DNA from: JBBDIM01 sp040880405
GTDB taxonomy: Bacteria > Planctomycetota > Planctomycetia > Pirellulales > Pirellulaceae
NCBI GenBank assembly: GCA_040880405.1
Contig: JBBDIM010000069.1
Span: 1 to 36,066, forward strand
Reading direction: 5' to 3'
Length of the DNA stretch: 36,066 nt
The translations under genes and the position numbers were made by a program. The notes below the pieces were generated by a model that was not told the DNA's origin, made no database searches, and was given only the letters and a program-made list of their open reading frames with translations. Positions 7,863 to 14,792 of the stretch are shown here, piece by piece; positions within the stretch are counted from its first letter, which is position 1, and each line of letters starts with the position of its first letter.

Positions 7863-8634
7863 ACCAGTGCTCTGCGAGATGGGATGGCACCTTTCCGGAA
7901 GTGACAAGATCCTCTCGAACCGTTCCGCTACTATTGGAGAATGAAAAATGGAAATTGTAAATTGCAAAATAAGGATCGGGAGAATAACAACTTCCCGACT
8001 CGGTGGCAACGCAAAGAAGCTTAGCCACGGATGGGCACGGATTCTCGCGGATAAAAGGGGACGCCGCAGCGGCGAGTTTCGGAGAAAGTAATAACCACGA
8101 AATACACGAAAGGGAGGGTTGGTTCGAGGGACTATCAATTTCTCGACCGCCATCATTGAAACCAAGAGAGAGGCCTGTTTCGCCGGTTGCTTTTCGTGTC
8201 ATTCGTGGTTAAAAAAAAGCCGCGGATTAACGCGGATAAGCGCGGATGGGGTTGCCCGCAGGGCTTCGTTCTACTCGCTTGCGATCCGCGTACATCCGCG
8301 CCGGTCCGCGGCTAAAAAAAATAGCACGCTAAGCCGCAAAGGGGCACATTGGATGGAAGTGAAAACAAACCAGTCGATTCCTGGCGTATTCACCGGGGAT
8401 TGAGGAGCCCGAGAAGTGGCGGTGGAAGCGGGACGTTATTCTTCCTCTGCTCCTAAAAGCGGAAGGACGCGAGCCCTCCAACCTTTGGCGTGAAGATTTA
8501 CCCAATGGCAACGCCGTATGATGGAACCGGAGACGGCGTCCGAATGTCCCGGAAAAGTCAGGGTCATCTTGCACTCCTCATGCCCACACTTACGGGAATG
8601 GGCATGGCACCCAGTAACGCGTAAGGATGCACGC
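7863..8634. repeat. intergenic mosaic of dispersed planctomycete-type repeats
   Basis: No supported gene. Notable contents are an imperfect inverted repeat with arms at 8092-8112 and 8190-8211 (TAACCACGAA...ACACGAAA); a second inverted repeat with arms at 8218-8247 and 8284-8313 built of CGCGGAT triplets and bordered by A-runs; the phrase CACGGATGGGCACGGATT near 8025; and an 83-bp repeat at 8530-8612. A related but decayed stretch lies near 23190-23265. Such text recurs in planctomycete intergenic DNA to my knowledge; its origin is unclear. Confidence 0.6.
8530..8612 (+). repeat. 83-bp dispersed repeat, copy A, ending in a hairpin
   Basis: Gap-free alignment with the reverse complement of 25906-25988 gives 65 of 83 identical positions by hand count. 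The last 34 bases form a stem-loop, CATGCCCA (8579-8586) against TGGGCATG (8599-8606), followed by GCACCC. The loop is the least conserved part while the stem and trailing GCACCC are constant. Confidence 0.75.
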
Positions 8635-8991
8635 CTAGTCGCTCGCTCGGACGTCGTCGGCTTTCCTAGACTTTCCGCCGTTGGCAGGGCTCACGCGGCG
8701 AGGAATCATCATCCACACGCAAAACGCGGCATACAACACCACCGAAACGGCCGCCCAGATCCAGCGATCGGCGGGCGGATTGGCCAGCCACCAAGCTCCT
8801 TCGGTTGCCCGCAGGAGCAGGATAGCCACCATCGTCAACGACGACAGCGCGACTATGTTGCCCACGACCTCAGCGAATCGGTCCCACGGACCGCGGTGGT
8901 TTTTTTTCGCACCGCGATCCTTTGAGGGGAGTCGCTTCGGCTTGGCGGGTGCCACTTGGAGGGTCGAACTCATGCCGTCATCGTCTTTCAT
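8635..8991 (-). CDS. small two-helix membrane protein
   Basis: A 118-residue protein not matched to a named family. It has a basic N-terminal region rich in Lys and Pro, hydrophobic helices at about 44-62 (IVALSSLTMVAILLL) and 77-98 (WIWAAVSVVLYAAFCVWMMI), and a short basic tail, so both ends are probably cytoplasmic. It begins 21 bases after the DUF4198 gene stop and is probably the last gene of the PepSY-DUF2271-DUF4198 transcript. No clear ribosome-binding site supports either ATG 8991 or the internal ATG at 8973. It may be a membrane partner of that operon, but nothing in the sequence gives a function. Confidence 0.7.
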   Translation of the reverse strand: MKDDDGMSSTLQVAPAKPKRLPSKDRGAKKNHRGPWDRFAEVVGNIVALSSLTMVAILLLRATEGAWWLANPPADRWIWAAVSVVLYAAFCVWMMIPRRVSPANGGKSRKADDVRASD

Positions 8992-9012
8992 TGAATCCGG
9001 GGGATGCCCAGC

Positions 9013-9819
9013 TTACTGCGGCAACACTTCGAGCGTGGCGATGTAAGAGAGACTGCGGCTGCTCGCCTTGGAAACGGTGGACTTCTCGTCCCGGGTGGTG
9101 GCTTCCAACCAGTACATACCCGCTTCCGGCCACTCGATGGCGAATTCCCCGTTTTCATCGGTCTTCACCTGGATGTCATTCAAGGTGTCACGGTACCGCG
9201 TCGCGCCGCGAATCACTTCGACTTCCAAACCGGCGGCTGGCTTGCCATCGATCAATAGTCGGAACCGCCCCTCTTCCCCGGCGTACAGGTCGTTGGGATG
9301 GGTGATCGGCTCCATCTCCAGGCCCTTACCGGTTGGCTTGAGGGCACCTTCATCGGGAGCCCCGTTGGTGACAAACGTTTCGACCCGACCGGCACGCTCT
9401 GAAATTTGCAGATTCTGCGCATCGGCGGGGACTTCGGTCGCCAGTGATTCCGCCGTGCCGCGCCAACGTTTCCGCTCGCCGTTGACTTCCCAGCTCCCCA
9501 TCAGGCCGCTATTGACCACGGCCACGCGGTAGGTTCCCTGCTGCTTGAGTTGGAGGTCGAACACGCTGCGGTACTTGCCGATCGCCTGATTCTCTGCCTC
9601 AACTTGGCTGCCATCCGGGGCGGTGATCGTCAGGTTATCCAGCCGTAGCGGGTGGTGGTTGAAATAGAACAGGTCGTTCGAAATCGCGCCGTCAAAGGTG
9701 ACCCAGGGATCGGCACCGGAGAGGACCGTCTGAGAGGGACGCAGCCACATTTTGTGGGCAAACAGCGAGAGTGGCAAAGCCAAAAGCAGGGTCAGTGACA
9801 AAATCAGCGGACGAATCAT
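9013..9819 (-). CDS. DUF4198 domain-containing secreted protein
   Basis: A 268-residue protein with a clear signal peptide (MIRPLILSLTLLLALPLSLFA) cut before HKMWLRPS, a typical beginning of DUF4198 proteins. The mature part is all-beta, with an N-terminal domain to about residue 140 and a C-terminal Ig-like domain (GRFRLLIDGKPAAGLEVEVI, then TDENGEFAIEWPEAGMYWLEA). The family has been associated with metal (nickel or iron) uptake through TonB-type systems and with extracytoplasmic redox gene sets; it has no known catalytic residues. ATG 9819 is chosen because the signal peptide starts there and AAGGAA precedes it; the longer frame from 9975 overlaps the upstream gene and has a non-protein-like extension. 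It is the third gene of the minus-strand operon. Confidence 0.85.
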   Translation of the reverse strand: MIRPLILSLTLLLALPLSLFAHKMWLRPSQTVLSGADPWVTFDGAISNDLFYFNHHPLRLDNLTITAPDGSQVEAENQAIGKYRSVFDLQLKQQGTYRVAVVNSGLMGSWEVNGERKRWRGTAESLATEVPADAQNLQISERAGRVETFVTNGAPDEGALKPTGKGLEMEPITHPNDLYAGEEGRFRLLIDGKPAAGLEVEVIRGATRYRDTLNDIQVKTDENGEFAIEWPEAGMYWLEATTRDEKSTVSKASSRSLSYIATLEVLPQ

Positions 9820-9893
9820 GGAAAGGGTTCCTTGGATTGAAATTTTAGCGCGAGTAGGGGGAAAGTGTGGGTGGCGAGGGGCCTCGGTATCAA

Positions 9894-10424
9894 CTACGGC
9901 TTGATCGAAAGGACCACTTTGCCGAGCTCCTCGCTCCCTTGAACTTCGTGGAGTTGGGATTGGTCGCCGGGCCAAGCAAACGGAATCTTCAGTAGTTCAC
10001 GGCCACCCACTTCACGGGAAGCCTCGACCATCAGGATGTATTCTCCCGGCTTGAGCTGGGCGAGCTGGGGTTGGTCGTCGCTGAAGGAAACGGTGTGCTG
10101 GCCAGGAGGCCGGGTCGCGCCGGTCACGCCATCGACCGGCAAGGTTAGGCTGCGTCCGGTTCGCCGCCACCATTGCCGCAGGTCGGGCAGCCATTTCGTA
10201 CCGACATCGCTCCCCTTGTCTTTGATCTGATACCAAACCGCCAAGTTGGCGACCACTTTTTGATCGCCATCGTGAATCCAGGCGGCAATGTAAGGGCGAT
10301 GATATTCCGAGACGTTGAGCTGCGGAATCTCGACCATCAGTTCCAATTCGGCCGCCGAGGAAGATGAAACCGAAACGAACGAGCCGGCGATCAGGGCGAG
10401 CGGTACAAGGAGATATCGAATCAT
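9894..10424 (-). CDS. DUF2271 domain-containing secreted protein
   Basis: A 176-residue protein with a signal peptide (MIRYLLVPLALIAGSFVSV, cut near SSAAELE). The mature part matches the DUF2271 pattern: VEIPQLNVSEYHRPYIAAWI, a central KWLPDLRQWWRRTG and a terminal GEYILMVEASREVGGREL. DUF2271 genes are repeatedly found beside PepSY, DUF4198 and, in many genomes, ApbE flavin transferase genes, and so are thought to work in extracytoplasmic electron transfer; no ApbE gene is in this window. It starts 30 bases after the PepSY gene stop. Family confidence is good; the role is inference from neighbours. Confidence 0.88.
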   Translation of the reverse strand: MIRYLLVPLALIAGSFVSVSSSSAAELELMVEIPQLNVSEYHRPYIAAWIHDGDQKVVANLAVWYQIKDKGSDVGTKWLPDLRQWWRRTGRSLTLPVDGVTGATRPPGQHTVSFSDDQPQLAQLKPGEYILMVEASREVGGRELLKIPFAWPGDQSQLHEVQGSEELGKVVLSIKP

Positions 10425-10454
10425 GGTGTTTTTCTGGGGGAAGAGCAGGGTGGG

Positions 10455-11162
10455 TTAGTGAATCAACAGCATCGCGAGGAGCAGCGGAATAACGAATCCG
10501 AGCGTGACCAAGGGCCAAGTCATCCGCCGCTGTTTGGCGTGGAAATACAACAGCACCAGCCCGGTGAAGCAAAAGATCAGGGTAGCGACGGCGAATAGAT
10601 CGATAAACCACCGCCAGCCGGCACCGGTGTGGCGGCCTTTATGCAGATCATTGAAGTACGAGATCCAGCCGCGTTGGGTTTGCTCAAACTCAACCAGACC
10701 GCTCTCCCGGTCGATGCTCAACCAGGCATCACTGCCGGGGCCGGGCATGGAAAGGTAAATTTCAAAATCATCCCATTCGGCAGGTCGAACGCCGATCGAC
10801 TTTGGGAATTGAGCGCTTAGCCATGAAGCCAACTCGGTGGGCAGAGGTGCGTCCGAATCCGGTTCAAAGGTGTTGAGCTGCGCAAGGAGTTCCGCGGGAA
10901 GCTCGGCCGAGAGGGAAACCACCTCCGGCGTTGCTTCGATCTGCCCGGCATGATTCAACGTGATGCCGGTGATGGTGAATAGCAACATCCCGACTAAACA
11001 AACCGCCGAGCTAATCCAGTGCCACTGGATCATCGTCCGCATCCAAAACCCACGCATCCGCCGCGCCTGACCGGCTCGATCGCGTTGGGCAACGCTCGAT
11101 CGATCCGGAAGTTCGTTGTCGACCTGCGGTAGGGTGGCGGGGGTGGTTGTTTGGAGATCCAT
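10455..11162 (-). CDS. PepSY-associated transmembrane protein
   Basis: A 235-residue membrane protein of the PepSY-TM type. After a polar N-terminus, FWMRTMIQWHWISSAVCLVGMLLFTITGITLNH forms the first helix with the family's histidines. An extracytoplasmic PepSY-like domain follows (about 80-170), then FNDLHKGRHTGAGWRWFIDLFAVATLIFCFTGLVLLY and a last helix ending LLLAMLLIH. The His residues in helices 1 and 2 (IQWHW, NH, DLHKGRH) suit haem or cofactor binding, as proposed for PepSY-TM oxidoreductases such as siderophore reductases. ATG 11162 is preferred: the longer frame from 11198 would place its codons over the Fur-like palindrome at 11183-11197. First gene of a probable four-gene operon. 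Confidence 0.88.
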   Translation of the reverse strand: MDLQTTTPATLPQVDNELPDRSSVAQRDRAGQARRMRGFWMRTMIQWHWISSAVCLVGMLLFTITGITLNHAGQIEATPEVVSLSAELPAELLAQLNTFEPDSDAPLPTELASWLSAQFPKSIGVRPAEWDDFEIYLSMPGPGSDAWLSIDRESGLVEFEQTQRGWISYFNDLHKGRHTGAGWRWFIDLFAVATLIFCFTGLVLLYFHAKQRRMTWPLVTLGFVIPLLLAMLLIH

Positions 11163-11182
11163 CACGATGAAAATGATGAAAG

Positions 11183-11197
11183 TGAGAATCAGTCTCA
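11183..11197. promoter_or_regulatory. Fur-box-like palindrome before the PepSY operon
   Basis: TGAGAAT-C-AGTCTCA is a 7-1-7 inverted repeat with one mismatch, close to the TGAGAATNATTCTCA form of Fur boxes. It ends 21 bases upstream of the chosen PepSY start and lies just downstream of a TTGACC hexamer on the minus strand. Iron control would fit the PepSY, DUF2271 and DUF4198 content. Confidence 0.6.
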
Positions 11198-11259
11198 ATT
11201 GCGAGCATCGGTCAAAGTTTATTGGGTTTTACGCTGCTTCGCAAGTAGCGCCGCGAATT

Positions 11260-12081
11260 TTATCGCGCCATCTCGGACTGCTCATAACGTGCGAGGTACC
11301 AATCGCCGCCGATCTCTAAGAACCGATCGAGCGTGCGAGCATCCTGAAGTCCACCCACAAACGACTCCGGTTGATGCGGTTCGGGATGCCATTCGAGCCA
11401 GATCCCTCGTTCCGGCCCGGAGAGTTGGAACCGGAGTCCGCCGGCGGGAGATCTTTCAACCGAACTGATGGTCGTGCCGGTGGGTAGCATTTCCGGCGGC
11501 GCGAGCATCAAGAGCATGGCGGGGCTTTCCGCCGGATAGGCCATGTAAGGGCCGAGCTGCTGATGCTCGCCATCTTCGCGAGGCCAATCCTGTTTCAGCA
11601 GCTCGGCGATCGGTTCGTAACTCTCGACATAGCTTCCCAGCCGCAACCGGTGACCCAACCAGCGGAGATCTTCGACGCCGGTAAAAAAGGCGAGCCAGGC
11701 CGCCGTAAGCGACATCGCGACCATCCACGCCAAAAGGCTGCGATGCCCTCGCGAACCCAGAAAGATCCCGCACCACACCACCAGCATGCTGGCCACCAAA
11801 CCGGCACCCAGCACCCATATTCCACCCAGCCGCGTGCGAAGCTCCGACCGCCCGGCAAAATCGTCCAGCCGGTTTGGGTCATCAGCCAAACCGGTATCCA
11901 GCGCAAATCGCTGCCAGGCCGAGTCAAACCGCGCATCGGCAACCACCCACACGGCGCAACCCAGGAGTAGCAGCAGATTCGCCACCCAGACCCACGCCGG
12001 ATGCCAAGCAAACCAGCCTGATTCTTTGGGGCGCTGTGGTTTCCGCGTCGTCAGGTTATCACCGTAATCCGCGGTTGCCAT
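11260..12081 (-). CDS. hypothetical three-helix membrane protein
   Basis: A 273-residue product, not recognised. Hydrophobic helices are seen at PAWVWVANLLLLLGCAVWVVA (about residues 28-48), LGGIWVLGAGLVASMLVVWCG (about 83-105) and LAWMVAMSLTAAWLAFFTG (about 115-135). A soluble domain of about 130 residues follows that reads like a beta-rich extracytoplasmic module (GGLRFQLSGPERGIWLEWHPE). ATG 12081 lies only two bases after the stop of the upstream toroid-protein gene, so the two are very likely translated together and may act as partners: a secreted protein and its membrane anchor. A longer frame from 12183 overlaps the upstream gene by 100 bases and is rejected. Confidence 0.75.
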   Translation of the reverse strand: MATADYGDNLTTRKPQRPKESGWFAWHPAWVWVANLLLLLGCAVWVVADARFDSAWQRFALDTGLADDPNRLDDFAGRSELRTRLGGIWVLGAGLVASMLVVWCGIFLGSRGHRSLLAWMVAMSLTAAWLAFFTGVEDLRWLGHRLRLGSYVESYEPIAELLKQDWPREDGEHQQLGPYMAYPAESPAMLLMLAPPEMLPTGTTISSVERSPAGGLRFQLSGPERGIWLEWHPEPHQPESFVGGLQDARTLDRFLEIGGDWYLARYEQSEMAR

Positions 12082-12083
12082 GG

Positions 12084-13226
12084 CTAGGGTGATTTCTCCT
12101 GACAATACGAGAGCGCCATCAAGGCGAAGGAGGTGGCCAGGTTCTTGTCGTTCTCCAGCCAACGGCGATTCTCGTTGGCCCACGATCCATCTTCGTTCTG
12201 ACGTTTGGCCAGCTCGTCGATCAGCCGCTCGCGCCAGTTCGAGGCGTTCCCGTCGGCATCTTCCACGGTCACCAATTCCGCGGCGTTTAAGGCGGAGGCA
12301 AAGGTGTGGTAGTAGTAATAGAGGCCCGCGTCTCCCATGCCGGGATTGCTATCGACCACGTAGTGGTTTTTGATCCACTCAACGGCGGCTTTGACGCGCG
12401 GGTCGTCTTTAGTCAGTCCGGCGTAGATCATGCTTTTGAGCCCGGCGTAGGTCATCGAGCCATAGCTCCGCAGCCCGCCGTTGGCGGTGAAACGTTCCGG
12501 TGACTTGGCCGGATCGATCTCTTCCCGCGGGATTTCGTAATAGAACCCGCCATCGTTCACCTTGGCGGCGAACTGAGTGTTGTTCTCCTTGCCTTCCAGG
12601 TTTTGGCAACGCGAAACAAACACCAAGGCCCGCTGCACCGCCTGATCCTCGGCGGAGGACCCGGTGGCGACTAAGGCCTCGATCAGGAAGCTGGTGTTCG
12701 AAAGATCGGGCCGACCCGCCCCGCCATAGCCAACCCCACCATACCAGGGATCGTCCGGATCGACTTTCGCATCGGGGCCGTACTGCAATTCGGTCACAAA
12801 CTTACGGGCGTTCTTCAGCAATTCATCGTACCGCCCATCCTTGTTCGCCTCGTTGAAGCAGAGCATCGCCACACAGGTCTCGTAGTTGCGGAGCCGACCG
12901 TTGCCGTAGATTCCGCCATCTGGTTTGACGTTCGCTTCCAGGGCCTTCAGCCCCTGGGAGACAATCGGTGAATCGAGCGGCTCTCCCGTCCGCAAGGCGG
13001 CAGTGACCGCCAAGGCGGTCAGCCCCGGACCCGCCGGACCGGTAAAGGTACCGTCGTCCGCTTGTCCCTTCTCTTCCAGGTATTTAACCCCCTTGGCGAT
13101 TACCTGCTTGAGCTTCTCTTGCGACTGGGGCGAAATCTTGGCCTCGTCCGCGAGGGCGGAACCGGTTCCAAACGAAAGGGCCGCCAGCGAGGCGACGATT
13201 AAGAGGAACAGAATCGAATGTCTCAC
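12084..13226 (-). CDS. secreted prenyltransferase/squalene-oxidase-repeat (alpha/alpha toroid) protein
   Basis: A 380-residue protein with a signal peptide (RHSILFLLIVASLAALSFGTGSALA). The mature part has repeated helical units ending in QxxDG.W/F-like turns: KGQADDGTFTGPAGPGLTAL, VKPDGGIYGNGRLRNYETC, FYYEIPREE..., and KRQNEDGSWANENRRW. These are the repeats of the squalene cyclase/prenyltransferase superfamily (PF13243/PF00432). The squalene-cyclase DxDD motif is absent and the protein is exported, so it is unlikely to be a terpene cyclase; planctomycetes carry many such secreted toroid proteins of unknown role. GTG 13226 is chosen because GGGAG stands 8 bases upstream and the signal peptide begins there; the frame open to 13343 gives an implausible leader. 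It is coupled to the membrane gene downstream. Confidence 0.85.
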   Translation of the reverse strand: MRHSILFLLIVASLAALSFGTGSALADEAKISPQSQEKLKQVIAKGVKYLEEKGQADDGTFTGPAGPGLTALAVTAALRTGEPLDSPIVSQGLKALEANVKPDGGIYGNGRLRNYETCVAMLCFNEANKDGRYDELLKNARKFVTELQYGPDAKVDPDDPWYGGVGYGGAGRPDLSNTSFLIEALVATGSSAEDQAVQRALVFVSRCQNLEGKENNTQFAAKVNDGGFYYEIPREEIDPAKSPERFTANGGLRSYGSMTYAGLKSMIYAGLTKDDPRVKAAVEWIKNHYVVDSNPGMGDAGLYYYYHTFASALNAAELVTVEDADGNASNWRERLIDELAKRQNEDGSWANENRRWLENDKNLATSFALMALSYCQEKSP

Positions 13227-13363
13227 GTGGTTGGCTCCCGGGGTGGTATTTGGAAAGAGGGTCACATTGCTAGATGCTGCAAAACGTGTGCCAGCACTCT
13301 GAAACGCGAAATTGGGCGTGAAATCGCGGATGGCGAGATTCAATTCACAGGTTTATGTCGGTG

Positions 13364-13397
13364 GGCGCGACAGGCGTGTCGCGCCTAGCGACACGCC
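13364..13397. repeat. overlapping GC-rich hairpins between divergent genes
   Basis: GGCGCGAC (13364-13371) pairs with GTCGCGCC (13378-13385), while GGCGTGTCGC (13373-13382) pairs perfectly with GCGACACGCC (13388-13397). The two stems share bases 13378-13382 and so exclude each other. It lies just upstream of the lipid-kinase promoter, so it may be a palindromic repeat element or a set of GCGACA/TGTCGC half-sites for a regulator. Confidence 0.55.
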
Positions 13398-13415
13398 GCA
13401 CGCTTGCCGATTCAA

Positions 13416-13444
13416 TTGTCTTTACGTGGGAGGCTCGCTATGAT
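13416..13444 (+). promoter_or_regulatory. promoter of the lipid kinase gene
   Basis: TTGTCT (13416-13421), a 17-base spacer and TATGAT (13439-13444) form a good sigma-70-type promoter about 70 bases upstream of the start codon. Confidence 0.6.
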
Positions 13445-13514
13445 TTTTCCGACGTGGGCACCCGAGGCACCAATCGGGGCTTGGTTTTCTTGATCGCAGG
13501 TGAGGATGGACTTC

Positions 13515-14429
13515 ATGGCCAAGAGGGCGTTGTTTCTCATAAATCGCAAATCGCGACGGGGGCAGGAAAACCAAGAGGCCATTCGCAACCGATTAATCGA
13601 AGGGGGGTTGGAACTCATCGAACCGGACGACGAATCCGGCGATCCATCCCAGTTGATTCGTCGCCATCAGCGCGAGGTGGAATTGGTGGTGATTGGAGGG
13701 GGTGACGGAAGCATCCACTTAGCCCTGCCGGGGCTGGTGGAGACGCAATTGCCCCTAGGAGTATTGCCGCTGGGAACGGCCAACGACCTGGCCCGATCAC
13801 TGCATCTTCCGCTAGATCCGGTGTTGGCGTGCGAGGTGATTCTGGAGGAAAACGCCCAGCGGATCGACCTGGGGAAGGTCAATGACCAGTGGTTTATGAA
13901 CGTCGCCAGCTTAGGGCTCTCGACCGATGTGACCGACCGCTTAACCCGCGGCGCGAAAAGCCGTTGGGGCGTGTTCGCGTATTTGTTCGCGACGATGGGG
14001 GCCTTGAGCAAGGGGCGACCTTTTAAAGTCGAGATCATCTGCGATGGCAAAAGTTACCGCTCACGCAGTTGGCAGGTTGCGGTCGGGAACGGGCGGAGCT
14101 ACGGCGGCGGCCTGACAATCAATGAAAACGCCGAGATCGACGATGGCGTGCTCGACCTCTACAGCCTGGAAGTGGAGCAAGGCTGGCACCTGATCACGAT
14201 GGCGATCGCCCTGTGGCGCGGAACGCTCGACCCGCTGCACAACGTGCGGACTTTGCGGGGTACGGAAATCGAGGTTCGCTCACTCCGGCGTCGGCGTCAT
14301 ATCACGGCCGATGGCGAAATGCTGGGAAAAACCCCCGGGAGATTTGAAATCGTGCCGGCGGCGTTAACCGTATTTCGTCCCCAACCGGTACCAGAAGGGA
14401 ACGGTTGGCTGTCTGCGGCCACCCAGTAG
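13515..14429 (+). CDS. YegS/DgkB-family lipid (diacylglycerol) kinase
   Basis: A 304-residue protein of the diacylglycerol kinase catalytic-domain family. Seen in order: an N-terminal ALFLINRKSRRGQ nucleotide-binding strand, the GGGDGS loop (residues 61-66) that binds ATP phosphates, GVLPLGTANDLARSL, and the second beta-sandwich domain with VAVGNGRSYGGGL and DDGVLDLY. It ends near HITADGEML, the usual family C-terminus. The enzyme phosphorylates a lipid hydroxyl such as diacylglycerol or phosphatidylglycerol at the cytoplasmic membrane face; the exact lipid cannot be read from sequence. Several starts are in frame (GTG 13500, ATG 13506, ATG 13515). ATG 13515 fits best, with GAGG at 13502-13505 nine bases away. 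Length is normal for the family. It runs convergently into a small membrane-protein gene 15 bases away. Confidence 0.93.
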   Translation: MAKRALFLINRKSRRGQENQEAIRNRLIEGGLELIEPDDESGDPSQLIRRHQREVELVVIGGGDGSIHLALPGLVETQLPLGVLPLGTANDLARSLHLPLDPVLACEVILEENAQRIDLGKVNDQWFMNVASLGLSTDVTDRLTRGAKSRWGVFAYLFATMGALSKGRPFKVEIICDGKSYRSRSWQVAVGNGRSYGGGLTINENAEIDDGVLDLYSLEVEQGWHLITMAIALWRGTLDPLHNVRTLRGTEIEVRSLRRRRHITADGEMLGKTPGRFEIVPAALTVFRPQPVPEGNGWLSAATQ

Positions 14430-14444
14430 CGCCGCGAGGTGGCA

Positions 14445-14789
14445 TCAATCGTGCTTTCCCTGAGAATGCCGCATGGCCCGATAGATCATCAGAAAAATGC
14501 CGCTGCCAAACAGCCCTGCGAGCACACCAACCACAAAACCGGTCACCGTGCCCTCAACTCGGAAGATCAACCCACCGACCAGCGTGAATAGCAGCGTGGT
14601 CACCACGATAAATTTGAGCTGAAAGATATTGTCTCGCCAGCGGAGATTCATTCCGATGGCGACATCGGAAACCATGTTGTAGGTTTCCTGCGAGGTGGGA
14701 CCCGACACTTCGGCCTCCACCCAATCCTCTTCCCCTTGGTCGGTGAAGTCGACCGGAGGTGGTGAAGGCTTCTCGGCATCGGCATTCAT
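14445..14789 (-). CDS. small two-helix membrane protein
   Basis: A 114-residue protein, not recognised by name. The N-terminal 50 residues are acidic and polar (EEDWVEAEVSGPTSQETYN). Two hydrophobic helices follow (FIVVTTLLFTLVGGLIF and VTGFVVGVLAGLFGSGIFLMIY) with a short basic C-terminus. It begins three bases after the stop of the PQQ-propeller gene and is surely co-transcribed with it, so it may anchor or assist that exported protein. Similar glycine-rich two-helix proteins are common orphans in planctomycetes. Confidence 0.75.
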   Translation of the reverse strand: MNADAEKPSPPPVDFTDQGEEDWVEAEVSGPTSQETYNMVSDVAIGMNLRWRDNIFQLKFIVVTTLLFTLVGGLIFRVEGTVTGFVVGVLAGLFGSGIFLMIYRAMRHSQGKHD

Positions 14790-14792
14790 CGG

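Noticed and set aside
7863..8634. short frames in the repeat mosaic (such as 7726-8202 and 8003-8212)
   Set aside because: They consist of translated repeat sequence or antisense coding DNA, with no ribosome-binding site or domain.
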